64,000 nucleotides of DNA from Antedon bifida (Eukaryota > Echinodermata > Crinoidea > Comatulida > Antedonidae), in NCBI GenBank assembly GCA_963402885.1, contig OY727098.1, positions 22,244,717 through 22,308,716 of the forward strand, in the 5' to 3' direction. Of the stretch, positions 47,261 through 59,345 are shown piece after piece (the stretch's first letter is position 1; every line of letters starts with the position of its first letter). The translations under genes were made by a program, and so were the position numbers. The notes under the pieces are model-generated. The model did no database searches. It was not told where the DNA came from and worked only from the letters and a program-made list of their open reading frames with translations.

Positions 47261-50075
47261 AATGAAACTATAGTATAGTTAGTAGTATAGATGTATTCTT
47301 ATGGTGCTTTTAGGGAAGGGCATAGTCCAATACTACTAGTAATTTAGGTTTGTTAAGCTTTCTTTTGGGGTGTATGGTAGTAATTTTATTTAGATGACAT
47401 GTGTTGTTTCATTTTTATGTTTTTTTTTCACTTTGGTGAATCAATGTGTGAATTAAAGAAGGAACAATAATTTTTATGATGGAATTTTTTATGTTGGTAT
47501 AAATTTAAAATTGATAAATAATATCCGTAATGTGAATTTGTCAATTAAGTTTGGAGCAACATTTGTGGTTTTTTAATAAGTCATAATTTAAAAAGCTATT
47601 TATATACCAAAACATTTCTAGTTTATAAAGTTTTGTGAGAGCATGTTTCTGTACTTGTGTTATGTGTTTTTATAATTGTTAATTATCATTTAGCTTTTTA
47701 TTAGTAAAGCTTGGTTCCCACTAGGACTCAACGTAAGAATGTAGACGCAACGCAAGCGAGTTGACCAATCGCTTGTGATTGGTCAAATCACTTTGTATTG
47801 TGTTACGTCCTTGCGTTGCCAAGCTGTATGAGTCTGGGAATCTTGTAGGAAGGATGTTTTGCACAATGTTAATCTTATAATTTATGAGAGAATACTCAAA
47901 CATGTTGTCCATACCCATAAACAACAGAGCTTGCACTTGTGAGTTTTAGATTACAAGCCAAAGTAAACAGCAGGTACTGTAATAATGTTTATACATACTG
48001 TATATTAATTATGATACATATAATAACTATCTGAGTATCGAGCATGAGTTATGTCAAATAAACAAATAATTTTACCTTATGACACTGTACTGTATGCTGG
48101 GGCGAGTTTTTCACTAATTTATTATAATTATATGCAGAATTATGCAGGTCTGAGTCGGGTATACAATAATTCCCTAGCTTGTGAAGTTGACGCAACACAC
48201 ACAAAATAGGAGTGTTCACCTCAAAACTTATTATACATTAATGGGAAAAGATAGAGATGAAACAGCTGAAGAAAATTGTTTTAGCAAATGCAGGTGGGGA
48301 GAAAATGACTGTAATTAATGATAAATGCACACCTTGGAAATGGTCAATTTCCTGCTGTGATAGGGGGCCTGCCTGCCCTTATTAGCTCTTCGTCATTTTA
48401 GAAGTCCTGGATCTGCCCCAAGTATAGCAGTATGTGCTATAGAGTGTATTTAGTTAATGTTGTAGAAGTCTAGTGTAATTTAGCCTTTTCACTTCGTTTA
48501 CAGGCCTGAAAAACATCAAAAAGTGGGAAAATATCATTGTTACTCCAGAAATGGTAATTAAGATGTGTTTTATTTACATGTACATTGTATTAAAGATCAA
48601 GCGACAAGTTTCTTAAGTTGGTTAAAATAGAAGTTATTCTCAACAAAGTTTAAACGATCACAACTAAGTACACCAGTTGCACATTTGATTTTAGATCAAC
48701 ATATTATGACATGTATGTATTATTGATTTTATTAGTTTTTAAATAATATTATGAAAGGAATAATTATTTTTGCTTTGTGCTTCCACCAGAATTAAATGGG
48801 TATTCTTAATGATACGTAATGCCAAAACTATTACATCATTGAATTTTAGCATTTTGTAATAATTTTATTTTATATACAATTTAACATTTTTTTACTTTTT
48901 TTATAATTAGACTTGACCCATATTATTGTATTTTTTATGTTAGTCCACGTTTTGATTTTTGTCTGAAAATTGTAAGCTCAAGTATTATACATATGAAACG
49001 CCATATGTGCCAAATTATTTATCTTTTTACTAATATTATGGTGTAGAACCTAGACTACGGTATGATTATTCCTCTGACTTTTGCAAATGACAAATATTTA
49101 TTGAATATATTGATTGTGGTTTGTGACACATTATGCAATAGTTCTAAGCTTATAGTTCCCACACAATCAGATAATTAATAACAAATCAAGTGTCCATGAT
49201 TAATCATATGATCTTTGCACACCAAGCGCTCAATCCCCACAATGCAACAGGGGTCAGGTCACATTTGAATTAGATTATTGGTGGTTTGTGTATAATTAGT
49301 AGTTACTATTAACTTTGGGTTTAGTACTGTAAGGAATGCAATAAACTGATTTTAATATTGGCAAAATATATTACTATTATATGACTTCTTGTACAGCCAT
49401 GATTTACTACAATCCACGAACAAATGTTTTAATCAAATATGGAAGTCTGTTGTTGACAACTGGAGTGAAAAAAACTACTATTTACTACTACGACTATACC
49501 CAAATAAATAATATAGCCTACCGTTATATATATGTATACTGTATCCACTGGTCTTCTTTTCAAGATAGTATGAGTTTCGTTTCTATATTTGAATATCAAA
49601 GGAATAAAATGCCAGACTTGGATGATGCAGATATAATGTAAAAGTTTTATTATGATTTTTTTTAATGGAATTTTGATCACAAATTATGTAAACTTGGCAG
49701 GTATTCTAGTAGTAGAATACTAGTACTAGTAATTCTAGTAAATTCACAAACTTGACAGCATTCACATTATTATATTATAATAAAAATAATAAATCATGGT
49801 GTATTTGTGATATAAATTAATTCGTAATTGTGGCATATTATTATATTTATTTAATGAATAATATACTATTGTCAGTTTTGTTTTATTATTATTATTTATA
49901 CAAAATACATACTCTCTTTTGGAAATGTTATGCCTTGCACAAATTTTCTTCAAACCTCCCGTGTGGCTTACATGGCTCCCCTACCTCTCGCTGCCTCGCT
50001 GCCTCGCATACCCTCTTTGTGTTAATTACGTATAGAGGGCGTTTTAAATATTTTCCGAATTTCAAACGCCAAAAC
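47261..50075. other. Intergenic, ZDHHC6 to PPWD1
   Basis: AT-rich. It contains the ZDHHC6 3' UTR, one hairpin repeat (47709-47845) and, at the right end, the PPWD1 promoter. No other gene is recognised. Confidence 0.5.
47709..47845. repeat. Hairpin repeat family C, full copy
   Basis: AGCTTGGTTCCCACTAGGAC at the left and the mirrored CTGGGAATCTTG at the right. Inside, GAGTTGACCAATCGCTTGTG is followed by ATTGGTCAAATCAC. A fragment is at 22583-22680. Confidence 0.6.
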
Positions 50076-53000
50076 ATGGCTGACTCTGCAACATCATGTC
50101 AACAAGATTCTACAGAATCTAACCGAAAACGAGTAATTTCAAACGATAATGACGAAGACAACGAATGGATCGGACCCTTGCCGACTGAGGCTGTTCAAAA
50201 AAAGAAACGAAAAGGTGTGTAGGCTTAGTATTGGTGGTGTAGGTTATGTTATGCTAGGCCTCCTCCTACACTCGCTAGGCCTATATTGTAGTGTAAAGTA
50301 AGAGAGCTAGGCTAGTCTAGCTAGGTCCGGACCTGCCTACTACTACTCTAGACTCTGAAGAGGTAGGCCTAGATCAATCGATCACTCCGGACGCCATTCA
50401 CTCCGGTCGCCGTGTAAATAATCGCTAGTTCCTATTCCTATTATTTTAACCCCAAATAATTTTAACCAACTTTATCCTGAATAATTTCTTTTTTTTTTCA
50501 TTTCAGTTTTGGAATTCCAAGATGTTTACCTACAAAATTTACCATGTGCTGAGGGATATGAACAAAGTTTTATGCATCGTGATGTTGTTACACATGTTGC
50601 AATGTCAAAGTAAGTGTCATACTGACTTGGTTCAAGTTTGTACCATGTTACTCTTCCTTGCCCAGGATTTTATTTTTTTTCAAATTTACTTGACTTCAAT
50701 ATTAAAAAGAAAACTCTGATTGAAAAAAAAATAGCATCTATCTAGCTTTAAAAGTAGACTAACTGTAAATGGTGAGCCTAAGTAAACTAATATTTGTTTG
50801 GTAAAATAAATAAATAATGGATGTGTGATTTATACTGTATTGTTAATCTTTGCAGGACAAACTTTGTGATAACAGCCAGCATTGATGGCCATGTAAAATT
50901 CTGGAAGAAACAAGCAGAAGGAGTGGAATTTGTCAAACATTTCCGGGCACATCTTGGTAATAATGCAATTCATCTATACAAATAATGAAAGTTTACGAGT
51001 GCAATAGCCCGGGTGAAAATAGAATTTCATACTTCACTGAATGAAATTATTGTACCATCGCATGAATATAAACCATTCATTATTTGTTTTATATAACATC
51101 TAAGTAGATTCTTGTTATAAACATTATTGCCTTAGTTCTGATATTGTTTTGAAGGAAAAACCATCCTGTGCGCGTTCGGTGAATGATGAAAGGTTATATT
51201 TCACCTTATGCCGTTATTTGTACCATCACACTCATAAACATTCATTATTTGTATACTATTGCATGCCACGTGAAAATATTGTAGTTACTGAACCACTTTG
51301 AAAATCAGTACATTCGTATTGAAAGTGCATTTCAGATAAAAGAAAATATTTTTCTGAAAATCAGTAGGTATGATCTGATACTTTAAAACTAAAAATTTAG
51401 GATGATAACTTAAAAGTTGTCCATGTTATCGTACTATAATTTTATTTTGCCAAGTAATGATAATAATTCTTATATTTAATACAGGCTCTATTGTTAGTAT
51501 ATGTGTGAGTAGTGATGGTCTACTACTGTGTACAATATCAGATGATAAAACATTAAAGGTTTTTGATATTATTAACTTTGGTAAGTTTTTATGCATGTTA
51601 TTTTTTTAAATAATTTAAAGTGATATGTTGCACAAATGTGTTTAGTTTATATTTTATAGTTGCAATATGAGGCATATGATGTTATTAATCATTGGGTTAT
51701 GTTTATATTTAAAATGTGTTGGTTGTCTTGTCTGTTTGTTCTATAGGCCTATTAATTTATCTTTGCTAAATATTCATACTGAACTTTATTTCTGAATAGT
51801 TTCCGATGCATGTGGAAGGCTACACAAATAATGATTCTCAATATACAGTAGAAAATGAATTTGATGCATACTGTATAACTATCGTTTCAATGAATGCAAC
51901 TCATGATTTGAAGGCCATTTAGTTTTTAACATTCAATGTGTAGCGATATTTCCAGATGAAACATCATAAACACTATTTCACAGCAGTGATTATACAAAGC
52001 ATACTATATAATTTTCTTTATTTGTCTTTTAATATAGACATGATAAATATGATGAAGCTTCCATATGTACCAAGCTGTTGTGAGTGGGTGTACAAATCTG
52101 GTGATGCTATATCAACATTAGCAATGTAGGTTTGTTTGTGTCGTCAGCATACAGAAACAAAGTCGTAGCTGCTGGAAAAATTAATCTTTTACTACTTTTG
52201 ATTAAAATATTTGTTGTAGGCCTATGTGCATGCATTTCCCCTATAGATAATTATAATTTGTAATGTTTAAAACCTGTAAATAAATATCCTGGCAAAAAAA
52301 ATATGGTATGATGCTCAAAGGTCAGTCAGCATTTTTGTTGATTTTGTGTTAATGACATAAATTCTTGCTAAAAAACAATCTACAGAGCTTGAAATAGAAA
52401 GATCTATAGAAAAACCATGCATTCAATATCAACTGGTTTGTGCTGCCCATAATGTTTTAATGTTTTATATTTTTAGTATGTACATACAATGGTTTCAGCT
52501 TTTGCGGCTTTTTGTATTATATTTTTATACCGTAATAAATAAATATATAATGAAATTGCAAGTGAAGTGCTATAAGCAGGTCTTTGTTTGGTCATGCAAT
52601 TTACAAAATGTATTTATAGTATAATGTGGAGTAAACCAAAGCTTTATTTTTTCAGAGGACAACATGATAATGGTGTGATAAATGTGTATGATGGACGAGG
52701 TGAAAACAAGCCACTTAAAACACTAGACAGTCTGCATTCAGCACAGGTTATTTTTATAAAGGTAACAAGATTTATGTTTTTAATCATTTTTTTCAATGCT
52801 ATTTTATGAAGCTACAGATTTACATTTGGGACCCTCAGAAGAGTATACATTGTTTCCTACTTTAAGCTCTATCTACACTATCAAACTTTATGTGACAAAA
52901 TAATGTGAGGTGCCCAAATATGGACATAATGGTGTCATATCACTACCATATATGCCACTATAATATTTATAGTTTTCCCTTTTGCTTATGAACATGTTTA

Positions 53001-56000
53001 AATTATTTTCCAGTACAATCCTGTTTATGAAGTGGCAATCTCCATAGACAAGCAGGGAATGGTGGAATATTGGACCGGACCAAAGAAAGATTATCAGTTT
53101 CCAAAGAATGTAGCTTTTGAGTATAAAACAGACACAGATCTATATGAATTTCTAAAGGTATTATGTTCTTCAGTCAAACATAGAAAAATGAAAACTTTTT
53201 TCTTCATCAAATGAACTTATTCTCTCCATTCAATGAATACAAAACATTCATCGTTTGTTTTTATAACACTCTACTCTACAATATATTGTTAATTATTTAA
53301 AGAACATGGGCCTAGGCCTAGACTTTCTTGTGTAGAAAGCAACCTATTTCCGCCTGCCTTCCTTCTTAGTAATGCAAAAAATTGAGAGAGAAAATAATCC
53401 TTAGACTGATTATGACATCATAACTAATCATAACTAATTATAGTTGATTTCTGTTATTGTGTATTTTCCTATTACAGAGCAAAACAATTCCTTTGTGCTT
53501 AGCATTTTCACCAGATGGAAAACAGTTTGCTACTATTTCAAAAGATAGAAAGGTTAGTGTTAATTACATCATTGCTACCCAACAATATCAGCCCATTATT
53601 AACTTTCAGATAAAGCTTCCTTACATCCCATTTCCCAAAAATATTTCTGTGGTAACCATCTTCTGTGCTAGTACTTCCATGGAAGTTTACATTCTTGGAC
53701 TTTTCATGGATTACAATTTACACAGACGAGCGGTGGTAACGGGAATAAAAATATAGAATCTATGTTATTCCTTAATATGACCATTTACACACAATGCGGA
53801 GGGGCGGTTTCCGCTCAGGATGGATACAGAGTCTACGTGGGACAAGCTACTCGGTTTTCCGCTTACCATTACCACGTGGCTGTGTATATTATACTATCTG
53901 TTGTTCTTCTACTGTTGGTCTTAGGAAGATTGGCCAAATTCGTAGATTTCTAGAGGAGGAAACAAATATGTGACTCTACTGAAACTTCATGTCGCAATTC
54001 CCAAGACCCTGACAAATTGATGAGCTGCTCATCTAGTGTGTTTATCTATCTGTAGAGATCACATATTACCTATCTTACGTGAACTTCACTAACCTCCAAG
54101 GTGAAAAAGCATGTCATGTTGATTAGGACCAATAAGGATTGTAACACCAAATTGCAATGGGTAAAATATTGCTATAACAAATACTAATCAGTTAAATAAC
54201 TATATGTCTGATCTACTATATTTGTGTTTGTAGATCCGTATTTTTAAATTTCAAACTGGTAAAATGACAAGGGTACTGGATGAATCATTAAAGACCTTTA
54301 CTGAACTGCAGCAGATGAAACAACAATTACCTGATATGGAGTTTGGTAGGAGAATGGCTGTGGAGAGAGATCTTCAAAAGTCAGATGCTTATAATAAAGC
54401 TAATATAAGTAAGAATTTGTTACTATTAACTAACCTTTGTAAATCTCTGTCTACACTATCAAATGTTATGTGACAAAATAAATGTGATGTATACCATATT
54501 TGGACATGATGACGACATCATATCACTACCATATTTGGGCAAATCCTACTTTTTTGTCAAACTAGTTCGATAGTGTAGACAAAGCTTAGGTTAAAATGTT
54601 TTCTAGTGTTTGCTGTAAAAATTGCCTATAAATTAACACTTTTGTTTTCAGCACTAGCAAAAATCTAAACTGCCCTGTAGGAAATGGCATGATCCAGTTT
54701 TTGTTCCATGATTGCATAATGCCTGCTTTTTAACTGAAAAATCAAATGTGTTTTGAAATACAGACATACCATTAATATATGTCAGGATTTTTTCTAATGA
54801 TAAATTTCAACTATTTTCTTTTCAGTTTATGACCAAAGTGGTTACTTTTTACTGTATTCGACAATGTTGGGAATTAAAGTTATTAATTTGTATAATAATA
54901 CATGTTCCAGGTTCATTGGTAAGGTAAGCTGAAACAACAAACAAAATAAATCTTATATATATAAAAATTAATTAAAGTTAACCAATAAAGTTAAAAATTA
55001 ATATGATTGATCTATATGTTTATGATAATATTCACTGTACTTGCTTTTAACAGTTCTTGACATTTTTATCTTACATTTCAGACAGAGAATGTACGCTTCT
55101 TACATTTAGCCCTCTTCCAAGGTAACGTAAAGGAGAAAAAGGCTGCACTCACCTTAGAGATGAAGGCATCCGAAAATCCAGCTTTACTGGGCCTAGAACT
55201 TGATCCTACCCTGTTTTGTACTGGGTTTAAAAAGAACAGGTTCTTTATATTTTCAAGAAGGGAACCAGATGAAACTAAGAAGTAAGAATCTCTCTACCTC
55301 TTTATATCTTCCTGTCTTGTTTGCATTCATTGGCAGTATTTCATACTAAATAACCTACCATACATACTACAACTTTTTATATATCTCATTCAAATACATT
55401 TGTATTGGCTGATAGGTGTCAGTGCCTTATAACTACATTGACACTAAGTTTTCTAAACTATGCATTTATAATGGTTATATAAATGAAGCGAGTAAACTAA
55501 AATAAGTTTAACCCTTTGTTTATTAGTGTTGGTAATGATCGAGATGTCTTCAATGAAAAACCATCGAAGGAGGAACAAATCGCAGCCTCACAGGTACATA
55601 AATTGAATTAACTTAATTAAGTCTATGCTAAATTAGATGTTTTGCCCTACTCTAAGTCTAAATTAAGTATATGCTATTTTCATGTGTATATGCATTTTGA
55701 AGCCAGCATTTGTCTGGTCTTAATTAGTTGTTGTCTCTTAAAGGATGATAAGATATGATACAAAAAAATTGATTAAAAATCTTGATAAAAATTAAAACAA
55801 AAAGGCATATATAAATAAGTAAAAACTTGTTGATACCACAGTATAACATTTTTAAGGTTACTATTCAATTAAAAGACATCAAACATTGTCAGAAAATAAG
55901 ACTCAGTTATACAGATTACTGTACCACTATTTGACCAAAGAGACCAATTATGTTTAATATTGAACGTTTCATCAGGAACAAGAACAAAATGTTCTTGGAA

Positions 56001-57692
56001 ATTCATAGAACTCATAAAAACTAATAATGATAATTACATTGTTTGTGTTTATGCTTTTTATTTTTCAGTCTGACATGTCTTTGAAGTTGTCTAACCTTGC
56101 AGTCATGCATACTACAATGGGGGATGTTGTCATCAACTTGTTTCCCAAAGAGTGGGTAGCTATCATAGTTATTATCATGCAATTTTAAGGTTTTAACAAG
56201 AAATTGTTACTATGTATATAATATCTATAAATTTCAATATTAGACCGTAAAAACTGTAATGTTGTTTTTGTTTGACTATAAATGCAAATTTTATTAAATT
56301 TGGTGTGACTTCTAGAATGTCTTACTGTTGTACTTATGCATGCAGTTCCACCACCCCGTCCCCATTCAATCCCTGTAGCGTTGTAAGCCAGTGTACCTCA
56401 GTTATTTCAATTGATCAGACAGTTGAAGAAAAAAAATATATATGTTTAATGCTTATACTATACAATCATTGTTACTTCTAAATTCCAGATGTCCCAAGAC
56501 AATAGAAAATTTCTGTGTACACTCTAAGAATGGTTACTACAATGGACATTTCTTCCATCGAGTTATTAAAGGCTTTATGGTACAAACTGGAGATCCATTA
56601 GGTATGTAACCACATTTAACCAACACACTATCAATGGTTCAATGCAAAGACTTGATGACAGATGCAACAAAGTTTCTATGCTGTTGCATATATAAGATAA
56701 ATGTTAAGTTGATGTTACTAATGACAGCTATTTTTTAAAGTCTTTTATTTAATTTTAATTTTATTCAGTTCACAACCAACACCGATGAAACCGTCACTAA
56801 CAGGTTGAATCTAAACATAATAAACTATAATAATATATTCATATTTGCAACAATAACATAAACTTAGATTGGAACATTACAGAGATTTAAAAACCCTTTT
56901 ACGTCTTGTCTAAACTATCAAATTAGTTTGACACAAGTGTAATGTGCCTAAATGTTATGGTAGTGATATGACATCTGACATCTCCATGAGCACAACACAC
57001 TATACAGTTTGACAGTATAGACAGAGCTTTAGAGTAGATAAATGTTTTTATTGTTGAAATAGAGCATCTATGAGCATCTAGAGTATGTTTCCATACATAT
57101 TCGATCCAAAAAAATGACTGGGGTAATAATGTTCAGCACTTTATTATTATAATATTATTATTCTGAAGGCAATGGTACTGGTGGAGAGTCAATTTGGGGA
57201 GGTGAATTTGAGGATGAGTTTCACCCCCGTTTAAAGCATGATAGACCTTACATCCTGAGTATGGCAAACGCTGGACCAAATACAAATGGATCACAGTTCT
57301 TTATTACAGTTGCACCATGTGTAAGTATCATTTGTGTGTGTTGCAGCTATTTTATTCATTTCGAATATGCTCTCGATGGAGAAACAGAGTATACATTTTA
57401 ATAGTAATCATATTTTGAAGTCTGAAATAAAGAGAAATGAAATTATTTATTATCAATAAATATATTTATGTTTAATTCCACTCTTCCCTGATTTTTGTGA
57501 TGATTTTAACCAATGAATTAAATTACATGATTATTTTCCTAAATATAGCCTTGGTTGGACAACAAGCACACAGTGTTTGGAAAAGTGACCAAGGGAATGG
57601 ATGTTGTACAAAAGATATCAGAGGTAAAGACAAACTCAAAGACAGAAAAACCAATGGAGGACATACGCATTATTAATATTGCTATTAAATGA
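50076..57692 (+). CDS. PPWD1: Peptidylprolyl isomerase with WD repeats (PPWD1)
   Basis: Sixteen exons: 50076-50214, 50507-50609, 50856-50956, 51485-51580, 52038-52125, 52656-52761, 53014-53157, 53478-53552, 54234-54408, 54826-54923, 55082-55281, 55527-55593, 56069-56151, 56489-56601, 57169-57320, 57549-57692. They join in frame to 627 residues (human 646). An acidic and basic N-terminus ([15 protein letters not shown]) precedes WD40 repeats (such as [13 protein letters not shown] and [21 protein letters not shown]), then the invariant-looking [14 protein letters not shown], then a cyclophilin domain (about 460-627). Cyclophilin active-site residues are kept: R516, F521, Q524 ([15 protein letters not shown]) and W582 ([11 protein letters not shown]). 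PPWD1 is a nuclear, spliceosome-associated prolyl isomerase. The start ATG is chosen by similarity to PPWD1; the frame is open further upstream. Its introns host several MITEs. Confidence 0.96.
50220..50370. repeat. TAGGCCTA-type tract in PPWD1 intron 1
   Basis: GCTAGGCCT, CTAGGCTAGTCTAGCTAGG and GGTAGGCCTAGATC phrases crowd the first 150 bases after exon 1, the same style as the tract around the OSBPL9 first exon. Confidence 0.6.
50977..51258. repeat. Inverted-repeat element with ACAAATAATGAA ends
   Basis: Left TACAAATAATGAAAGTTTAC-GAGTG, right CACTCATAAACATTCATTATTTGTA, about 280 bases apart. Similar end phrases occur near 33820, 53260 and 61218. It lies in PPWD1 intron 3. Confidence 0.6.
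52862..52965. repeat. Palindromic MITE family A, copy 6 (right end lost)
   Basis: Starts AAGCTCTATCTACACTATCA, continues with AATGTGAGGTGCCCAAATAT, and breaks off near 52965 without the mirrored end. It lies in PPWD1 intron 6. Confidence 0.7.
54441..54588. repeat. Palindromic MITE family A, copy 7
   Basis: AATCTCTGTCTACACTATCA at the left and CGATAGTGTAGACAAAGCTT at the right; the core has GACGACATCA. It lies in PPWD1 intron 9. Confidence 0.8.
56900..57031. repeat. Palindromic MITE family A, copy 8
   Basis: CTTGTCTAAACTATCAAATT at the left and AGTATAGACAGAGCTTTAG at the right; the core is TGACATCTGACATC. It lies in PPWD1 intron 14. Confidence 0.75.
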
Positions 57693-57754
57693 AACATCAT
57701 ATGTCAAACGTATTTGAGAATAATAATACTGTTACTGAAATATAGTAATAATAA

Positions 57755-57960
57755 TAATGGTTGTCTTATATAGCGCCTAATACAATGTTTCTAAGCGCTT
57801 TACACACAAAGATGATCCATAAAATATCCTAAGATAACCAAACAAAAATAAGAAGAAAAGCAGAGGAACCATTTACACCGCTCCATTCTCCAGCACTTTG
57901 AAGCTACCATATGAGCGCTCACCGAAACAGTATTCACAGGAGCTCCAGTGAAAAAGGCAT
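57755..57960. repeat. Dispersed repeat of the TATATAGCGC type
   Basis: TTATATAGCGCCTAATACAA, then TCTAAGCGCTTTACAC, then GGAGCTCCAGTGAAAAAGGC. Its layout matches 38645-38960. Confidence 0.5.
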
Positions 57961-59182
57961 TTGTCTATCCTATCCTACCCAAATATTAATAAGAAGAAAA
58001 AATATGTTGCTTAATGTACAGTAATGTTTATAATCCTTCCATAAAAACTAGCTTATGAAACAGATGTGTCAAAAACAAAAGTTCTGCATTGGGTATAAAG
58101 GTATACTGTATTCTATATTTTATATTTTATTTCCTATAGCCAGACTCATCTCTAATATTATTTTTAAATGGTTTAATTATTGTAACAATAGACTTTGCCA
58201 GGCAGTCAGTAAAGGCCACAGACAAATACATGGAAACCTAAAAATCTGTATTATTGGCGATGACAATTTTAAATAATTCGTTTTGCTAATTTCTCAACAC
58301 AGGCTCTGAAATTTCTTTTTACATGGCCATCTTTAAATTTGACTTATTAATTATGTAAAAATTCCATTGCACTTGTATCAATAAAATAATCAGTTTTTGT
58401 GTAAAACTGCATCTGCAAATTTGTTGTACATAATACTTTTTTATGTAATAAATATACATATTTCATACTATTTTATTGTTTATAGTTTTGTTGTATAAAT
58501 AATTCATATTTCGAATCATCATTATAAAACAGAAATTGTGAGATGTAATAATTATTTCATAGCATCATTATCTTATTGAGGGAAGATTATTAGGGGAACA
58601 GGAATGTTACTAGCAAGTAATGAAAGGGGCAAAAACGTACATCTTTTCTTATGTGAAGGCATTTTTCCCAGTCATGCGTCTAAAGTGTGTATCTCCTGTA
58701 TTCTTGACTTGTTGTACCATCTTGTAATAAAAATATGACTATGTTCTGTATCCAAGCAACTAAACATCTACATCTCTTCTGCACTACCTCACACACATCG
58801 AAACATTTCATTTTCACTCAATTTTAATACTTTTACAAAAAATGTTTCATAGTGAAGTTGAATGTTCATAATTAATAGCGTGGACCTCAAGGTCCATGAT
58901 TATATCGTCCTACAATCCAACTACACCTAATGACAACATTCAAAATAGATATCACATTAATCTTTATTATTTTTCACAATTAGAGTACAGTAGTAATAAC
59001 AAATCTATTTTTGTAATTTTTTTATATAATTATCATTCTATTGTATTATTTCAATCTACACAAAAATATTTATATTTACATATTTACAATACATTTTCAA
59101 GAAGCATTGGAAATTGAAGCAAATAGACATTTGGATTGAATGCACATCCACGTTGCAATCATAAATAAGCACTTTATTAACA

Positions 59183-59326
59183 TAAAGCTCTGTCTACACT
59201 ATTGAACTAGTTTGACAAAAAACTGTGATGTGGCCATATATGAACATGATGATGTCATATCACTACCATTTTGGCCATATCACACTTTTTTTGTTAAACT
59301 AGTTTTATAGTGTAGGCAGAGCTTTA
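59183..59326. repeat. Palindromic MITE family A, copy 9
   Basis: AAAGCTCTGTCTACACTATT at the left and AGTGTAGGCAGAGCTTTAG at the right. The CRE has decayed to TGATGTCA. It lies immediately 3' of the SASS6 stop. Confidence 0.85.
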
Positions 59327-59345
59327 GGTAGAATGTAGTGAACCT

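Larger units (their letters stand above)
57693..59345. other. Intergenic between convergent PPWD1 and SASS6 genes
   Basis: It holds both 3' UTRs, a TATATAGCGC-type repeat (57755-57960) and MITE family A copy 9 (59183-59326). No extra exon is recognised. Confidence 0.5.

Noticed and set aside
48504-48553. 50-nt exon-like stretch with splice sites (encodes PEKHQKVGKYHCY) downstream of ZDHHC6
   Set aside because: ZDHHC6 already ends with a conserved stop at 47260, and nothing nearby joins to it; likely chance.
53560-54230. Open frames with a hydrophobic segment ([15 protein letters not shown]) in PPWD1 intron 8
   Set aside because: The flanking exons join perfectly without it and no family is recognisable.
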